This document shows, piece after piece, positions 52,860 to 61,511 of a stretch of 64,000 nucleotides of DNA. The notes below the pieces were generated by a model, which was given only the letters and a program-made list of their open reading frames with translations, did no database searches and was not told the origin of the DNA. The stretch is from positions 173,878 through 237,877 of the forward strand of contig NZ_QJSP01000006.1 of assembly GCF_003217475.1 (NCBI RefSeq). The letters run 5' to 3'. Positions within the stretch are counted from its first letter, which is position 1, and each line of letters opens with the position of its first letter. The stretch comes from Williamsia limnetica. GTDB taxonomy: Bacteria > Actinomycetota > Actinomycetes > Mycobacteriales > Mycobacteriaceae. The position numbers were made by a program, and so were the translations under genes.

Positions 52860-53744
52860 ATGACCCAAGCGCTTGCGTCGGTGATGGAGTACGCCGTCGC
52901 CAGGATCAAGGCGGTCCCCGGGGGCTCATTGATCCTGCAGATCGTGGCCGACCTCGCGCGCAGCGAGATCGCCGACCGGGCGATGACTCTTGCGGGACAG
53001 GCCTTCACCTCGATCCTGCCCGTGATGATCTTGCTGTCCGCGATCCCCGGCAAAGGGGTGGTCGACGACGCCCTCGACGGCTACGACCTGACGTCCACCG
53101 ACCTGGCGATCGGCCCCGCCGGGGTGCAGGATGCCGCGGTGACGTTCGGTTTGATCGGCGCCGTCATGACCCTTGTCAGCGCCACCTCGTTCTCCCGCGC
53201 GCTCGACAGGATGTACTCACGGGTGTGGGATGTCCCCAGGCTCACCATGAAGCAGAGCTGGCGGTGGCTGGTCGTCATCCTGGCCGTGGTCATCGGTGTG
53301 GTCATCCAGATCGTGCTGCCGTCGCTCCGGGATGTCTGGTCTGTCGGCGCGGCTGTCGACTTCGGAGTGGAGTTGATGCTCGGCTTCGCGCTCTGGGCTG
53401 TGTTGTGGTTCGGAATCGCCTGGCTGCTCACCTCTGGACAGGTCAACGTTCGCTGTCTGTTGGTCAACGCTGCGATCACGGCGGCCGGGTTGTCGGCGCT
53501 GGTCGTGGCCACCCACGTGGGGCTGTCCAAGGTGGTTGCCTCGGCCACCGCTCAATTCGGGGTGCTCGGGGTCATCTTCACCGTGATCAGCTGGTTGTTC
53601 GTCTTCTCCGCCATCGTCATCGCCGCCACGGTGATCGTGCACGCCATGGCGGTGGAGGAAGGCATCATCGGACGGTGGCTGAACGGCGCGGGCACCCCTG
53701 ACTCCATCGGGGGCCGGCTGATCCCCGAGCCATCGACCGAGTGA
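52860..53744 (+). CDS. YihY/BrkB-like membrane protein
   Basis: This 294-residue protein has about six helices and the YihY opening (A-QAFTSILPVMILLSAI, residues 43-60), an S-ATSFSRALDRMYSRVW segment and C-terminal helices with V-FTVISWLFVFSAIVIAATVIVHA. The family was once mis-called RNase BN; real function is unknown. ATG at 52860 is used, though GGAGG lies rather far (about 17 bases) upstream, so ATG at 52884 is possible. Confidence 0.85.
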   Translation: MTQALASVMEYAVARIKAVPGGSLILQIVADLARSEIADRAMTLAGQAFTSILPVMILLSAIPGKGVVDDALDGYDLTSTDLAIGPAGVQDAAVTFGLIGAVMTLVSATSFSRALDRMYSRVWDVPRLTMKQSWRWLVVILAVVIGVVIQIVLPSLRDVWSVGAAVDFGVELMLGFALWAVLWFGIAWLLTSGQVNVRCLLVNAAITAAGLSALVVATHVGLSKVVASATAQFGVLGVIFTVISWLFVFSAIVIAATVIVHAMAVEEGIIGRWLNGAGTPDSIGGRLIPEPSTE

Positions 53745-53754
53745 CCGCACAGAA

Positions 53755-53784
53755 AAGGCCGCCGACCAGATGGTCGACGGCCTT
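53755..53784 (+). terminator. Intrinsic terminator after the YihY-like gene
   Basis: AAGGCCGCCGACC and GGTCGACGGCCTT form a 13-bp stem with one mismatch around AGAT, starting 11 bp after the stop. A weak pyrimidine run follows. The 264 bases from here to the next gene (54049) hold no gene that I can see; a spaced GGTGGT/ACCACC pair is near 53850-53905. Confidence 0.7.
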
Positions 53785-54048
53785 CTCGAGCAAGGGACGG
53801 TGCCCGCCAATGCGCCTCTCGGCAAGTGGCCGCTCTCGGCGGCTTAAGGGGTGGTACCCGGGGCTTGATCCGGACACCGTCACGTGATTCAACCACCCGC
53901 TCCTGCGATGTATTCCACGGGGGTGAAGAACTTTTTCGCCGCAGGTGGACACGGCTCCCAGCGCTCTCACAGGGTGTGCGCAGGTTGTGGCCGGGTTGCC
54001 TGGATATCAATGGACACACACGACAACAGCCCCTGAAGGAGTTTTTTG

Positions 54049-54996
54049 ATGAGCAAGCGCCGGATGTTCGGTCGCGACCCGGAAGTACACGAGCACGACC
54101 TCGGCCTCTCGTACGACATGAAGACCATGTCGCGCCGCGGGGCCCTCGCACTGTTCGGTGCCGCAGGTGCCACCGCCGCGCTGGCGGCGTGCGGAGGTTC
54201 GTCCACCTCGTCGACGACGTCGTCGTCTGCGAGCGCCACCGCGGGGGCCGCCACCTCGACGGCGGCCGCGGTGGGGGAGTGCGTCGCCGCAGCACCCGGC
54301 GAAACCGCGGGCCCCTACCCGGGCGACGGCTCGAACGGCCCCAACGTCCTTGTCGAGTCAGGCATCGTCCGCACAGACATTACCAAGAGTTTCGGGACAT
54401 CGACGGGTACCGCCGAGGGTGTCCCGATGACCATCACCATGGCGCTGCAGGACTTGACGAAGAACTGCGATCCCGGCACCGGTATGGCGGTGTACGTGTG
54501 GCACTGCGACCGCGACGGCGAATACTCCCTGTACGGACAGGCGATCGCCGACCAGAACTACCTGCGCGGGGTACAGGTCGCAGGCGCCGACGGGACGGTG
54601 TCGTTCACCTCGATCTTCCCCGCCGCCTACTCGGGCCGGTGGCCACATATCCACTTCGAGGTGTACGACTCGCTCGAGGTCGCGATCGCGGGTGACAATG
54701 CCCGGCTGACGTCACAGATCGCGCTGCCCCAGGAGGCCTGCGACACCGTTTTCTCCGGTGCGGAGGGTTACGAGAAGAGCGTCACCAACATGACCCGCAC
54801 CACCCTGTCGTCGGACAACGTGTTCGGCGACGGCTGGGACGCCGAACTGGCCACCGCGACCGGCAGTGTCGCCGACGGTTTCGACATCGCCATCACCATC
54901 GGTGTGGCGGCGACGTCGGAGAATGCTCAGGCCGCGCCGCCTGCAGGCGGGGGTGGACCGGGCGGCGCAGGTGGTGCACCCCCGGCCATGCCGTAG
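54049..54996 (+). CDS. Tat/lipobox intradiol-dioxygenase-like protein
   Basis: This 315-residue secreted protein has a signal with twin arginine (residues 29-30, SRRGALALFG) and a lipobox ending at Cys48 (LAAC), then a Ser/Thr/Ala linker. The rest is an intradiol ring-cleavage dioxygenase domain with ETAGPYPG, DRDGEY (iron Tyr), F-AAYSGRWPHIHFEVY (iron Tyr, His, His) at conserved spacing. All four iron ligands are present, so catalysis is plausible, but extracellular members have unclear substrates. The start has GAAGGAG 7 bases upstream. A Gly/Pro-rich tail ends the protein. Confidence 0.9.
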   Translation: MSKRRMFGRDPEVHEHDLGLSYDMKTMSRRGALALFGAAGATAALAACGGSSTSSTTSSSASATAGAATSTAAAVGECVAAAPGETAGPYPGDGSNGPNVLVESGIVRTDITKSFGTSTGTAEGVPMTITMALQDLTKNCDPGTGMAVYVWHCDRDGEYSLYGQAIADQNYLRGVQVAGADGTVSFTSIFPAAYSGRWPHIHFEVYDSLEVAIAGDNARLTSQIALPQEACDTVFSGAEGYEKSVTNMTRTTLSSDNVFGDGWDAELATATGSVADGFDIAITIGVAATSENAQAAPPAGGGGPGGAGGAPPAMP

Positions 54997-55020
54997 CAAC
55001 CGCCGACCGTGCCGAACGGC

Positions 55021-55233
55021 TCACGTCGCAAAGGACAGCCCGCGGTCTGCGAGTTCGTCGGTGAGAATGCGGATGGCCTTCGGGCCGACGCCGTGGATCT
55101 GCAGTAGTTCTCGGGCCGTGACCCCGGTCAGCTGGCCGAAGGTTGTGTAGCCGTGGACAGCGAGTTCGCGTCGAGCGACCTTGCCGAGCCGCAGCGGGAA
55201 CTCGGTTGCCGGGACGGTGTCATCGGATGTCAT
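55021..55233 (-). CDS. Small helix-hairpin-helix protein
   Basis: This 70-residue protein has one helix-hairpin-helix-like DNA-binding motif (VTARELLQIHGVGPKAIRIL, residues 38-57) after a short N terminus (PLRLGKVARRELAVHGYTTF). It resembles the RNA polymerase alpha C-terminal domain/HHH type of small DNA-binding proteins. Role is not known. It lies between the dioxygenase-like gene and XdhC, antisense to neither. Confidence 0.82.
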   Translation of the reverse strand: MTSDDTVPATEFPLRLGKVARRELAVHGYTTFGQLTGVTARELLQIHGVGPKAIRILTDELADRGLSFAT

Positions 55234-55361
55234 CGCATGTGTCCTCTGCGGCCGAATGGACTGCGAACGTGGGCGGGTGCCACCATCGGAGTTTACGTTG
55301 GACGTTGCCGGCGCGGTGCCGGTCGTAGAAGGACTGGCCGGGCACCGGCATGGAGGCCACG

Positions 55362-56480
55362 ATGCAGGATGTGCTCGCAGAGCTGATGGAGATCTGGCGC
55401 GGCGGCGGGACAGCAGGCGTCGGGACCGTCGTCCGCACCTTCCGCTCGGCGCCTCGTCCAGCTGGGGCGTCGATGGTGGTCGGCCCGGACGGCACCGTCA
55501 GCGGCTCGGTCTCCGGCGGTTGCGTCGAAGGGGCCGTCTACGAGTCGGCGTCCGAGGTCGTCGAGTCCGGGATCCCGTCGCTGGAGCGGTACGGGGTGAG
55601 CGACGACGACGCGTTCGCGGTGGGCCTGACCTGCGGTGGAATCCTGGACATTTTCACCGAATCCATCTCGCAGACAACCTTTCCCGAACTCGGCGACATC
55701 GCAGAGGATATCGAGCAGCACCGGCCGGTGGCCATCGCGACCGTGGTGTCGCATATCGACGCCTCATGGGTGGGTCGCCGACTCATCGTCCGCCCCGGGA
55801 CCGTGCAGGGCTCGCTTGGTTCCGATCGGATGAACGACGCCGTGATCGACGATGCGCGTGGGCTGCTGGCCACCGGCCGCAGCGAGGTACTGACGTATGG
55901 CCCCGACGGCCAGCGCAGAGGTGAGGGCATGGCGGTGTTCGTCGCCGCTCACGCGCCACGCCCTCGGATGCTGGTGTTCGGGGCCATCGACTTCGCCGCG
56001 GCGGTCGCCCAGCAGGGATCCATCCTCGGTTACCGCGTCACGGTCTGCGACGCCCGCGCTGTATTCGCGACACCGGCGCGCTTCCCGACGGCCGACGAGG
56101 TGGTCGTCGAGTGGCCGCACCGCTATTTGTCCGCTCAGCTCTCGGCGGGGTCGCTCGACGCGCGGACCGTCATCTGCGTCCTCACCCATGATCCGAAGTT
56201 CGACGTCCCGTTGCTCGAGGTGGCGCTGCAGATCCCCGAGGTCGCGTTCGTCGGAGCGATGGGCTCGCGGCGTACCCATCTCGACAGACTTGATCGGCTA
56301 CGCGAGGCGGGGCTCACGGACGAGCAGATCGGCCGGCTCTCCAGTCCGATCGGGCTCGACCTCGGTGCGAGGACGCCTGCCGAGACCGCGGTGTCGATCG
56401 CGGCCGAGATCATCGCCAAACGCTGGGGTGGCGGCGGTCGTCCGCTGACCGAGACCGACGGCCGGATCCACCACGAGTGA
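55362..56480 (+). CDS. XdhC/CoxI-family protein
   Basis: This 372-residue protein has the XdhC order: an N-terminal part with TVVRTFRSAPRPAGASMVV and SGSVSGGCVEGAV, then LTCGGILDIF, and a C-terminal Rossmann-like domain (LVFGAIDFAAAVA, GAMGSRRTH and LGARTPAETAVSIAAEI). XdhC proteins insert or sulfurate molybdenum cofactor for xanthine or CO dehydrogenase-type enzymes. No such enzyme gene is in the window. ATG at 55362 has GGAGG 6 bases upstream. Confidence 0.92.
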   Translation: MQDVLAELMEIWRGGGTAGVGTVVRTFRSAPRPAGASMVVGPDGTVSGSVSGGCVEGAVYESASEVVESGIPSLERYGVSDDDAFAVGLTCGGILDIFTESISQTTFPELGDIAEDIEQHRPVAIATVVSHIDASWVGRRLIVRPGTVQGSLGSDRMNDAVIDDARGLLATGRSEVLTYGPDGQRRGEGMAVFVAAHAPRPRMLVFGAIDFAAAVAQQGSILGYRVTVCDARAVFATPARFPTADEVVVEWPHRYLSAQLSAGSLDARTVICVLTHDPKFDVPLLEVALQIPEVAFVGAMGSRRTHLDRLDRLREAGLTDEQIGRLSSPIGLDLGARTPAETAVSIAAEIIAKRWGGGGRPLTETDGRIHHE

Positions 56481-56491
56481 GCCACCCCGGT

Positions 56492-58105
56492 CTATCGGAA
56501 CGTCTTTTTCAGGTGAGCAAGGAGGTCGTCGCCCGATGCCGCGCCCGCGCTGTATGCCAGATATCCATCCGGCCGGATCACGTAGAGCGAACGGTCCTGT
56601 GGGCCATAGGCTTCGGCGAAGGTCCCCGCAGTGTCCCGGATGACCGGCAGTACGGTGGCCGCCACCTCGGCGTCCGGGGAGGCCACCAGGTACACATCGA
56701 GTTCGCCGTGTGCGGTCGCGGTCGCCTGATCGGCGATTGCCTCGAGGTCGAGGAGAGCGTCGGTACTCGTCGCGCCGGCGAGGTAGATGACCGCCGTATG
56801 CCGCAGCCGATCGAACAGCGAGAACAATCGGATCGGGTCGGTGACGATCTCTCTGGTGAGACCTTTGGCGTCCGGGGCGCGCACCCCCGGCCGCAGGATC
56901 GCGTCGTCGGCGGATTTCTCGATGATGGGACTGTCTGCGTATTCGATGAGGAGTTGGGCCTCGCGGCGCATGACGTAGGCGGGGTCGGTTTCTCCTGCGC
57001 CGATGCCCTCACGGGCACTGCGGACGGTACGGCCGACGACTTCTTCGCCGACGGGCCTGCGCTCGGCGTCGTAGCTGGCGGTCAGTCCGTCCGAGGCCTT
57101 GCCCTGGACGGCAAGGGCCAGTTTCCACGCCAGGTTGTGTGCGTCCTGGATGCCGGTGTTCATGCCCTGGCCGCCGGTGGGTGGGTGGATGTGTGCGGCA
57201 TCGCCTGCGACGAAGACCCGGCCGTGGCCGTAGGAGTCGACGATGCGGTGGCTGATGCGGAACACCGATGACCACCGGAGATTGCGCGCGGTGGTCGGTT
57301 CGGGCGAGAGCCGGTCGAGTACCGCCTGGATATGGGAGAGTTCGGGCTTCTTCTCGCCCTCGAACCCGTGGGCGATGGCGCCGCGTTCGGGTTTCGCGGT
57401 GGCGAGCTCGTCAGGGACCAGCATCGACATCCGGTACCGGCCGCGGCCGAACAACGGGATGCAGACGAGCAGATCGTCGGTCTTGCCATCGGTCTGGTGC
57501 ATCGCCCGGATGCCGTAGCCGGCGGGCTGCGACCAGTCCACCTCGACATCGCCGAGCATGTACTGCTCCTCGAAAGCCGCACCCTCGAACGACAGACCGA
57601 GGGTCTTGCGGGTGACGCTGTGCGCACCGTCGGCGCCGACGAGGTACTGGACCTCGACCGTCTCTTCACCGTCCGGCGTGGACAGGGTCGCGGTGACGCC
57701 GTCGTCGTGCTGGGAGAATCCGGTCAGTGCCTTGCCTCGCTCGATCGGCAGGTCGAGGGTCGCAAGTCGTTCCCGCAAGATGCGCTCGGTGACGTACTGG
57801 GGAATCGAGGAAAATCCGAACGGAACATCATCCGGGAGCTCGAGGTCGAGGCGTCCTGCCTCTTCGCCGTTCACGTAGACCACCTGCCCACGCATCTGCG
57901 TCGACGAGTCGAGAATCTGGCGCAGGACGCCCATCCCCTCGAAGACCTCGAGGGTCCGAGGCTGGACCCCGACCGCCTTCGCGTACTGCGGTGGCTCCAC
58001 GAGCGGGTCGATGATCCGGCAGCGGACGCCGCGCCTGCGCAGCTCGATCGCCGCGGTCAACCCGACCGGTCCGGCTCCGACCACGAGAACTTCTGTTTCA
58101 GCCAC
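56492..58105 (-). CDS. FAD-dependent monooxygenase, PheA/TfdB type
   Basis: This 537-residue flavoprotein has the FAD motif VLVVGAGPVGLTAA (residues 6-19), a DG-type motif VGADGAHSVTRK, and FVAGDAAHIHPPTGGQGMNTGIQDAHNLAWKLA. It also has a C-terminal thioredoxin-like domain (about 400-537, with an IRPDGY-AYS end), as in phenol and chlorophenol hydroxylases. It should hydroxylate an aromatic or polyketide-like substrate with NAD(P)H. GTG at 58105 is the best start. Confidence 0.93.
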   Translation of the reverse strand: MAETEVLVVGAGPVGLTAAIELRRRGVRCRIIDPLVEPPQYAKAVGVQPRTLEVFEGMGVLRQILDSSTQMRGQVVYVNGEEAGRLDLELPDDVPFGFSSIPQYVTERILRERLATLDLPIERGKALTGFSQHDDGVTATLSTPDGEETVEVQYLVGADGAHSVTRKTLGLSFEGAAFEEQYMLGDVEVDWSQPAGYGIRAMHQTDGKTDDLLVCIPLFGRGRYRMSMLVPDELATAKPERGAIAHGFEGEKKPELSHIQAVLDRLSPEPTTARNLRWSSVFRISHRIVDSYGHGRVFVAGDAAHIHPPTGGQGMNTGIQDAHNLAWKLALAVQGKASDGLTASYDAERRPVGEEVVGRTVRSAREGIGAGETDPAYVMRREAQLLIEYADSPIIEKSADDAILRPGVRAPDAKGLTREIVTDPIRLFSLFDRLRHTAVIYLAGATSTDALLDLEAIADQATATAHGELDVYLVASPDAEVAATVLPVIRDTAGTFAEAYGPQDRSLYVIRPDGYLAYSAGAASGDDLLAHLKKTFR

Positions 58106-58257
58106 TGCGCTACCGCCTGTTCGATTGTCGCTTCCCCCGCCCCGGCTCAGATTATGCGCAGAAACGGACACCCGTCTGTGGTTCCGGTCACAATCCGCTT
58201 CTGTCTACGCAGGTCAGTGGATTCCGGGCTGCAGGTTCCGCCAGTCGGGAATGTATT

Positions 58258-58271
58258 CGGACCGAGGTCCG
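58258..58271. promoter_or_regulatory. Dyad upstream of the YceI gene
   Basis: CGGACC and GGTCCG form a perfect 6-2-6 inverted repeat 47 bp before the YceI ATG, in the gap shared with the divergent monooxygenase gene. It could be an operator; no regulator is adjacent. Confidence 0.4.
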
Positions 58272-58317
58272 TTTAGACTCTCTGTAGACCAAAAACCGCA
58301 GTCACCAAGGAGCAATC

Positions 58318-58869
58318 ATGAGCAGCACCCTCACCACCACCGATCTGGAAGCCGGCACCTGGACCATCGATCCGGTGCACTCGGCCGTGTCCTTCTCCGT
58401 ACGCCACCTGATGGTCAGCAAGGTGCGCGGTAAGTTCGAGACCTTCTCCGGCGCCATCACCGTCGACGAGAACGGGGCTCCTTCCGTCACCGCCGAGATC
58501 GATGTCAACTCGATCAACACGGGCAACGAAGGCCGCGACGGCCACATCAAGTCCGCTGACTTCTTCGAGGTCGAGAAGTACCCGACCGCCACCTTCACGA
58601 GCACCTCGGTCAAGGCCGACGGCGACGACTACGCGGTCGAGGGCGACTTCACCCTCCACGGCGTGACCCGCCCGGTCACCCTCAAGCTCGAGTTCAACGG
58701 TGTCAACCCCGGCATGGGCAACGGCCCGGTCGCAGGATTCGAGGCCTCGGTTGTGCTCAACCGCAAGGACTTCGGCATCGACCTCGACATGCCGCTCGAA
58801 ACCGGCGGCAGCGTCGTCGGCGACAAGGTCACCATCACCCTCGAGATCGAGGCCGGCAAGACCGCCTGA
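58318..58869 (+). CDS. YceI-family lipid-binding protein
   Basis: This 183-residue beta-barrel lipocalin-like protein starts AGTWTIDPVHSAVSFSVRHLMVSKVRGKFETFSG and contains V-S-NTGNEGRDGH-KSADFFEVEKYPTATFTS. It lacks a signal peptide, so it acts in the cytoplasm. YceI proteins bind isoprenoids such as polyprenyl quinones. ATG at 58318 has AAGGAG 6 bases upstream. Confidence 0.95.
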   Translation: MSSTLTTTDLEAGTWTIDPVHSAVSFSVRHLMVSKVRGKFETFSGAITVDENGAPSVTAEIDVNSINTGNEGRDGHIKSADFFEVEKYPTATFTSTSVKADGDDYAVEGDFTLHGVTRPVTLKLEFNGVNPGMGNGPVAGFEASVVLNRKDFGIDLDMPLETGGSVVGDKVTITLEIEAGKTA

Positions 58870-58884
58870 TCTCGCCTCCAACTG

Positions 58885-58962
58885 CCTGATTCGATCCCCC
58901 CATCGGATCAGGTGTCAACGGCGGCCGCCGTACCGGAAGATCCCGGTGCTGCGGCCGCCGTT
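58885..58962 (+). terminator. Two consecutive hairpins after YceI
   Basis: First, CCTGATTCGAT and ATCGGATCAGG (58885-58912) pair around CCCCCC with one wobble. Second, AACGGCGGCCGC (58917-58928) pairs perfectly with GCGGCCGCCGTT (58951-58962). The second is followed by TTTCC, so it acts as the main terminator on the plus strand. Confidence 0.75.
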
Positions 58963-58978
58963 TCCATCTGCATCACAG

Positions 58979-59040
58979 ACCCACCCGTTCCAGGTACACC
59001 CAGGTGCTGCAGTTCCTGGTTGTGCCTGGACCGGGTGGGT
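58979..59040 (-). terminator. Extended hairpin before the TetR stop
   Basis: ACCCACCCG (58979-58987) pairs with CGGGTGGGT (59032-59040), and inside it CCAGG (58990-58994) with CCTGG (59025-59029), and CCAGG (59000-59004) with CCTGG (59015-59019). The whole 62 bases form one long stem. It lies 4 bases beyond the TetR stop codon and can terminate its transcript, or act as a bidirectional roadblock. Confidence 0.6.
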
Positions 59041-59043
59041 TTG

Positions 59044-59658
59044 TCAGTGAGTGACGAGTCCGGCGAGCACCATGTCGACGAGGTCGCCGAGATACTGCTC
59101 GTCGATGGGCTCGCGACTGAGCAGCACTCTCGTGTAAATGGGTGCGTGCAGCACCTCGAGCGCCAACGCGTGATCGAGATGCGCGGTGCCGCCGATCTCA
59201 CCGCGGGCAACGGCCCGCGCGAAGATCAAGGCCAACAGGTCGATCCGAGCCTCCACCATGCGGCGTCGGGCTTCGTCGAGTGGATCGATGTCCACGGGCA
59301 TCGCTGCGAGTCGCAGCAGGGCCTTCATCTGCGGACTCGTGAGCGAGGTGTGTACGTCGGTACACATGGCGATGAGGTCGCCGCGCAGGGAGCCGGTGTC
59401 AGGGGATGCGACAGACGGATCGAAATGGTCGATGAGCGCGTCCGTGACCAATTGTTCTTTCGTCTTCCAGCGGCGGTAGATCGAGGTGACGTGTACTCCC
59501 GCACGCTCGGCGACATGCGCGATGGTCAGCCCGTCGAAACCCACGTTGAGCAGCTCATGCACCGCGGCCGACATGACGCCGTCACGGACGGCGGCGCCGC
59601 GGCGATGCGACCGGGCGGTGCTCGTCCGTTCCGGCGTAGGTGAAGAGGGCTGCGTCAT
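59044..59658 (-). CDS. TetR-family regulator beside the adenylate cyclase
   Basis: This 204-residue protein has a TetR helix-turn-helix (M-AAVHELLNVGFDGLTIAHVAERAGVHVTSIYRRW, about residues 29-63) and a C-terminal domain with M-A-RIDLLALIFARAVARGEI. ATG at 59658 has GGAGAAG upstream; the 56 upstream codons in the open frame are not conserved-looking. It is divergent from the adenylate cyclase, and a palindrome lies 16 bases upstream of its start. Confidence 0.9.
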   Translation of the reverse strand: MTQPSSPTPERTSTARSHRRGAAVRDGVMSAAVHELLNVGFDGLTIAHVAERAGVHVTSIYRRWKTKEQLVTDALIDHFDPSVASPDTGSLRGDLIAMCTDVHTSLTSPQMKALLRLAAMPVDIDPLDEARRRMVEARIDLLALIFARAVARGEIGGTAHLDHALALEVLHAPIYTRVLLSREPIDEQYLGDLVDMVLAGLVTH

Positions 59659-59673
59659 CTTCTCCACTCTAAC

Positions 59674-59687
59674 GCAACTCAAGTTGC
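59674..59687. promoter_or_regulatory. Palindrome between TetR and adenylate cyclase genes
   Basis: GCAACT and AGTTGC form a perfect 6-2-6 dyad 16 bases upstream of the TetR ATG and 84 bases before the cyclase start. This is the likely TetR autoregulatory operator and may control the cyclase as well. Confidence 0.55.
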
Positions 59688-59770
59688 AATATGTATACTC
59701 ACCGACGAGACTTCCGTTGCGATCGGGCCACCTCCGGTGCACCATCAGTGACGAGAGAAGGCGGACCTCG

Positions 59771-61456
59771 ATGGCACGACCGAGCACTCGACGACCCGGG
59801 CTGTCCGGTGCGCTGAGTGCGGTCATGCACCTCGACGACTACTTGATCGGTGTGCCCGACCCCAGCCAAGATGGTCCGGACAGCCGCAGGCACGTCGCCA
59901 ACCGGTTCATCATCTTGGCGGTGCTCGGCCTCGCAATCAGCAACATCATCGCGGCCATCGAGACCGTGGTGATGATCCAGCTCGTGATGACCGGCGGAGA
60001 GCTGAGCGTTTCGGGGATGATCGCCGACTCCAATCTGCCCGTTCTCATCGTCGCTGTGGTGGCGGCTCTCGCCGTCGGCGGCGCGCTGAGCGTCTATTTG
60101 CTCTACCCGCAGCTGACGTGGTTCGTGAAAGCAGTACCCGCCACCCCGGCCCAGCGTCGGTCGATCCAGCTGATGCCGCTGCAACAGGCGGGATCAGCAC
60201 TGCTCACCTGGGCGGTCGGCGCCATCGTCTACATCCCGATCGGGCTGGGCGGCAGCGCGGTGGAGTTCGTCGTCTTCGGATCGGCGTTCCTGATGGCGGG
60301 GACGTCGGCCGGCTGTTTGAGCTACCTGTTCGTCGAGCGGATGTCGCGTCCACTGGTGGCCATCGCATTGCGTGACGGCGTGCTCGGCCGCGCGATACTC
60401 GGTGTGCGCGAACGACTGCTGGCGGTGTGGATCGTCTTCTGCGCCATTCCGCTGTTCGGCATCATCGCGATCAACGTCGGCCGGCTGGCCGGCTGGCTAC
60501 CGGACAACCGCATGCTGATCGATACGCCGACGGTGGTGCTCGCCATCTTCTGTCTGCTCGGCGGTATCCGGGCCACGGTCCTGGTCTCGCGGTCTATCAC
60601 CGACCCGCTCCGTGAGATCAGAACGGGAATGGAGCAGCTGCAGGCGGGACAGGTTCACCCCGTATTGGATGTCTACGACTCCTCCGAGCTGGGGATCCTG
60701 CAGCAGGGTTTCAACGACATGGTGGCCGGGCTCGCCGAACGCGAGCAGATCAGGGAACTCTTCGAACGCCATGTGGGGGACGGGGTCGCGCGGCTGGCGT
60801 TGGAACAGGGGGCGGGTTTCCACGGCGAGAACGCTTTCGTCGGCGTGCTGTTCGTCGACATCCAGGGGTCGACCAAGCTCGCCGAGCGGGAGAAGCCCGA
60901 AACCGTCGCCACCCTCCTGAACAGTTTCTTCGCCATCGTCGCCGAGGTCGTCGACCGTCACGACGGCTTCATCAACAAGTTCGAAGGTGATGCCGCGCTG
61001 GCCATCTTCGGCGCCCCCAGCGCGGTCGACGATCCTGCCGGTGCGGCGCTCGCCGCCGCCCGCGATCTCTACGCGGAGCTGGAAACCCTCAGGCCACTTC
61101 GCTTTTCGATCGGCGTCTCCGCGGGGACGGTGTTCGCGGGCAACATCGGCGCGGTCACCCGGTACGAGTACACCGTGGTGGGCGACGCCGTCAACGAATC
61201 GGCCAGGCTCTCCGAGGCCGCGAAATCCGTGCGCTCCCACGTACTGGCCAGCGGAGCTGCGATGGACGCCTCGGAAGACGAATCGTCGCAATGGAATTCG
61301 ATCGGATCGCTGGTGCTGCGTGGTCGGGCGGTGCCGACCAAGCTCTACACCATCGCCACCGACGCCGCCGACCCGTCCTGGTGGAGCCTCAAATCGCTCG
61401 TCGGTACCGCGATCAAGATACCCGGCATGATGCTCGGAGTACGCGAGCAACGGTGA
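59771..61456 (+). CDS. Membrane adenylate cyclase with HAMP domain
   Basis: This 561-residue protein resembles Mycobacterium tuberculosis Rv3645-type cyclases. Six hydrophobic helices (about 45-65, 80-105, 140-165, 175-195, 220-245, 258-280) are followed by a HAMP domain (SRSITDPLREIRTGMEQL, about 280-335) and a class III cyclase domain (about 350-520). Metal ligands are in FVDIQGS and FEGDAAL, the adenine-specifying Lys in NKFEG, and the Asn and Arg for the transition state in DAVNESARL. It should make cAMP at the inner face of the membrane. ATG at 59771 is the start. Confidence 0.94.
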   Translation: MARPSTRRPGLSGALSAVMHLDDYLIGVPDPSQDGPDSRRHVANRFIILAVLGLAISNIIAAIETVVMIQLVMTGGELSVSGMIADSNLPVLIVAVVAALAVGGALSVYLLYPQLTWFVKAVPATPAQRRSIQLMPLQQAGSALLTWAVGAIVYIPIGLGGSAVEFVVFGSAFLMAGTSAGCLSYLFVERMSRPLVAIALRDGVLGRAILGVRERLLAVWIVFCAIPLFGIIAINVGRLAGWLPDNRMLIDTPTVVLAIFCLLGGIRATVLVSRSITDPLREIRTGMEQLQAGQVHPVLDVYDSSELGILQQGFNDMVAGLAEREQIRELFERHVGDGVARLALEQGAGFHGENAFVGVLFVDIQGSTKLAEREKPETVATLLNSFFAIVAEVVDRHDGFINKFEGDAALAIFGAPSAVDDPAGAALAAARDLYAELETLRPLRFSIGVSAGTVFAGNIGAVTRYEYTVVGDAVNESARLSEAAKSVRSHVLASGAAMDASEDESSQWNSIGSLVLRGRAVPTKLYTIATDAADPSWWSLKSLVGTAIKIPGMMLGVREQR

Positions 61457-61484
61457 CCACCTTCCAACACAAGGAGACATGCAC

Positions 61485-61511
61485 ATGAAGACAGGTACGT
61501 TGAAGCGATGA
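61485..61511 (+). CDS. Possible leader mini-ORF coupled to the SDR gene
   Basis: After the strong ribosome site AAGGAG (61471-61476), ATG 61485 opens an 8-codon frame (MKTGTLKR) that ends in the TGA at 61509-61511, which overlaps the SDR ATG at 61508 (ATGA). The SDR start itself has only a weak ribosome site. This arrangement suggests that translation of the SDR depends on ribosomes finishing the mini-ORF. Chance cannot be excluded for so short a frame. Confidence 0.4.
   Translation: MKTGTLKR

Noticed and set aside
53840-53920. tRNA-like fold with GGTGGT and ACCACC arms
   Set aside because: There is no T-loop consensus (GTTCRANNC), no anticodon arm of the right size and no CCA-adjacent acceptor stem.
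58885-58912. Hairpin with a six-C loop resembling half of the actinobacterial 6C RNA motif
   Set aside because: The 6C motif needs two C-loop hairpins. Here only one has C bases in the loop, and the place between convergent genes is explained by termination.
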